From Fimbriimonadales bacterium (GTDB lineage Bacteria; Armatimonadota; Fimbriimonadia; Fimbriimonadales; GBS-DC), in assembly GCA_026416655.1 (NCBI GenBank), contig JAOAES010000025.1, positions 1 through 5,811 on the forward strand: a DNA stretch of 5,811 nt, read 5' to 3'. The notes under the pieces are model-generated. The model saw only the letters and a list, made by a program, of their open reading frames with translations. It was not told where the DNA came from and did no database searches. Positions 4,447-5,811 of the stretch are shown in pieces (within the stretch, counting starts at the first letter, position 1; each line of letters starts with the position of its first letter). The position numbers and the translations under genes were made by a program.

Positions 4447-5381
4447 AAACGGACGGTCAGGCAGGTGAGGCAAAAGCGTCTCCTGCCCTGCCTAATCTAA
4501 TCGGCTGGCAGGGGATTCGGCTTCATACTCCGCCTGACTGGTTTCTCAAGGGCTATTCGGGTGAGTGGCGCGACGGGTTTATGCAAATCGGCTCGCCCCA
4601 CAGCGCGGAAATCGACCTCAAATGGACGCGCTCCCGCCGTAAAACCGACCTGAACTATGTGCTGCAGCAGTTCCTCAAGCAGCTGGAACGCGCCAAGCGC
4701 AAGGCGCGTCAGCCCTTCGCGGGGACAATCCATCCCGTTGACGAACACTGCATCGAGTTCCGCTGGCGTTCCGACGAGCGCGCCGTCGGACGCATCCAGC
4801 GCGATCCCGAACATCACACGATTCTACTAATCCAGCTCCGCTCCGCTTCCAAGCATGACGCCCTGTTTCAGCTGGCGCGCCCGATTTTCGAGAGTGTGCG
4901 CGTCGCGCCTGACGAGGACGGGTGGGTAGAGTGGAGCCTGTACGGGCTACAGACCGCCGCGCCCGCCGATTTTCGCCTTGAGAAGGCGCAGGTGCTGACG
5001 GGGCAGACGCGCCTGACGCTGAGCCGTCGGCATGAGCGACTGCTCATCGAGCGCATCGCCCGCGCGGAGCAGCTGATGAAGGGCTACGAGCTTGCGGAGT
5101 GGGCGGATTACTGGCTGCGCTGGCGCAACTGGCGGGGTGTGCGCGAGCCGTTCACCTGGAGCGAGCACGACTTCGGCGTGCATCTGAAGACGCGGCTGGG
5201 CTGGGGCGCGCTGCTAAATGAGTGCGTCGTCAGCCCGTTGCGCCTGCGCCTGCCGGCATGGCGCGTGCGCGCTGTCGCATGGTTCTGCAAAGAGCGCAAC
5301 ACGGTGTTCCATCTCCAGCACTTCTCGCCGTTCCGCTCGAATCTCATCGAGGAGGTGATGGCGCGCACGGTATGCTGCTGA
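4443..5381 (+). CDS. Unrecognised protein of two similar halves
   Basis: I do not recognise this 312-aa protein. It seems to be an internal duplication. The first half (about 20-154) runs GWQGIRLHTPPDWFL near its start to RAVGRIQRDPEHHTILLIQL and FQLARPIFESV at its end. The second half (about 163-311) runs WSLYGLQTAAPADFRL to WRVRAVAWFCKERNTVFHLQ and NLIEEVMARTV. Both halves share W..G......P.DF/W.L, a charged middle and an ending strand-then-helix pattern. There is no signal peptide or membrane segment; it is rich in Arg and Trp. The start is taken as GTG 4443-4445, overlapping the tatA stop by 4 nt; an earlier GTG at 4218 would lie upstream of tatA and read through it out of frame, so it is rejected. 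Its end overlaps the PqqD-like gene. An intracellular partner of the Tat or PqqD-like protein is only an inference. Confidence 0.8.
   Translation: MKTDGQAGEAKASPALPNLIGWQGIRLHTPPDWFLKGYSGEWRDGFMQIGSPHSAEIDLKWTRSRRKTDLNYVLQQFLKQLERAKRKARQPFAGTIHPVDEHCIEFRWRSDERAVGRIQRDPEHHTILLIQLRSASKHDALFQLARPIFESVRVAPDEDGWVEWSLYGLQTAAPADFRLEKAQVLTGQTRLTLSRRHERLLIERIARAEQLMKGYELAEWADYWLRWRNWRGVREPFTWSEHDFGVHLKTRLGWGALLNECVVSPLRLRLPAWRVRAVAWFCKERNTVFHLQHFSPFRSNLIEEVMARTVCC
5351..5358 (+). promoter_or_regulatory. Ribosome binding site for the PqqD-like gene
   Basis: GGAGGTGA is a near-perfect Shine-Dalgarno sequence lying inside the 3' end of the preceding gene, 13 nt before the ATG at 5372. The spacing is longer than ideal, but no other in-frame start lies closer. 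It supports efficient translation from within the upstream coding sequence. Confidence 0.55.
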
Positions 5382-5761
5382 AACGCTTCTTTCGACGCAG
5401 CGCGCCGCCCCAAGTCGACCGCAAGCAGGTATTGCGCCTCTATCCCCTGCGCAACGCGGCGGTGCAATCCGAGCAGAACGAAGACGGCGTCTACATCCTG
5501 ATTGTGCCTTTGAAACCGCGTGGGCTGTTCGGCTGGTTCAGCAGGATTTTCAAGCTACCTCGCGAACATCGCATCGAGCTGGACGAAATCGGCAGTCTCG
5601 TCTGGTCGCTCTGTGATGGGCGTCATCAAGTGGAGACGATTGTCCAGAGGCTCGTGCAGCAGTTCAAGTTGGAGCGACGCGAGGCGGAGTATTCGCTGTT
5701 CGCGTTTTTGAACACGCTTCCACGGCGCGGGTTTATCGCTTATACGAAGAAACGGCTATGA
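5372..5761 (+). CDS. PqqD-like family protein
   Basis: The 129-aa product matches the PqqD-like family (PF05402 type). The core shows PLRNAAVQ (25-32), EDGVYILIVPL (37-47), ELDEIGSLVWSLCDG (69-83), then the winged-helix-like tail with ETIVQRLVQQF (88-98) and LNTLPRRGFIAY (113-124). PqqD in coenzyme PQQ synthesis presents a precursor peptide to a radical-SAM enzyme, and related domains bind leader peptides in other modified-peptide systems. Many stand-alone members have no known partner, and no radical-SAM gene or precursor peptide is visible here. The N-terminal extension is basic (KRFFRRS), and the insert GLFGWFSRIFKLP (51-63) is aromatic and could touch a membrane. It overlaps the previous gene by 10 nt and the next by 4 nt (ATGA), so it is translationally coupled to both. 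Confidence 0.85.
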   Translation: MLLKRFFRRSAPPQVDRKQVLRLYPLRNAAVQSEQNEDGVYILIVPLKPRGLFGWFSRIFKLPREHRIELDEIGSLVWSLCDGRHQVETIVQRLVQQFKLERREAEYSLFAFLNTLPRRGFIAYTKKRL

Positions 5762-5811
5762 GCGCGATGAGTTCGGGCAAGGGCGCGATACGCAAGCAGG
5801 TGCAGCTGCCG
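5758..5811 (+). CDS. Start of a further operon gene, cut by window edge
   Basis: ATG at 5758-5760 overlaps the PqqD-like stop as ATGA. Eighteen codons are visible, reading MSAMSSGKGAIRKQVQLP, and the frame is open to the edge. The Ser/Gly then Lys/Arg-rich start could precede a membrane segment, as in a permease, but the fragment is too short to assign. A second ATG three codons in (5767) is an alternative start. Confidence 0.7.
   Translation, partial: MSAMSSGKGAIRKQVQLP

Overview
The window is a GC-rich bacterial segment. No single gene fixes the taxon. The compact operons, the TatA/PqqD-like set, the acetyl-xylan-esterase-like hydrolase and a CRISPR repeat with an ATTGAAAC handle would fit a thermophilic lineage such as Armatimonadota or a relative, but that is a guess.

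Left edge (1-393): the end of a CRISPR array with five identical 37-nt repeats, continuing off the left edge. Read on the minus strand, each repeat ends in ATTGAAAC, the usual crRNA 5' handle of many type I and III systems. The array is therefore probably transcribed right to left, with its leader just right of 393. From 394 to about 756 there is no convincing gene, only dense repeat structure: two copies of a GCGCGACCCCCC hairpin, a palindrome duplicated around the second hairpin, five copies of a TTGARYTCA motif and a run of evenly spaced G tracts.

Next to this (751-1011, minus) is a short open frame that looks like a collapsed cas1-cas2 pair: a Cas1-like helix joined in frame to a Cas2-like C-terminus. 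The order cas1, cas2, leader, array, all on the minus strand, is canonical, so this is probably the wreck of the array's own adaptation module. Its 5' end overlaps the 3' end of trpD in another frame, and the last TrpD residues may be read from cas DNA.

The minus strand then carries, in transcription order, a DUF1992 (DnaJC28-like) gene, a large alpha/beta-hydrolase, and trpD (anthranilate phosphoribosyltransferase, tryptophan biosynthesis). From a divergent promoter region near 4195-4272, the plus strand carries a tightly overlapped set: a short tatA, a 312-aa protein made of two similar halves, a PqqD-like protein, and the start of a further gene cut by the window edge. Start/stop overlaps between all four indicate one translationally coupled operon. 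The pairing of a Tat pore subunit with a PqqD-like protein and an unrecognised duplicated protein is the least explained functional unit here; the broken CRISPR adaptation locus with its hairpin repeats is the clearest evolutionary story.
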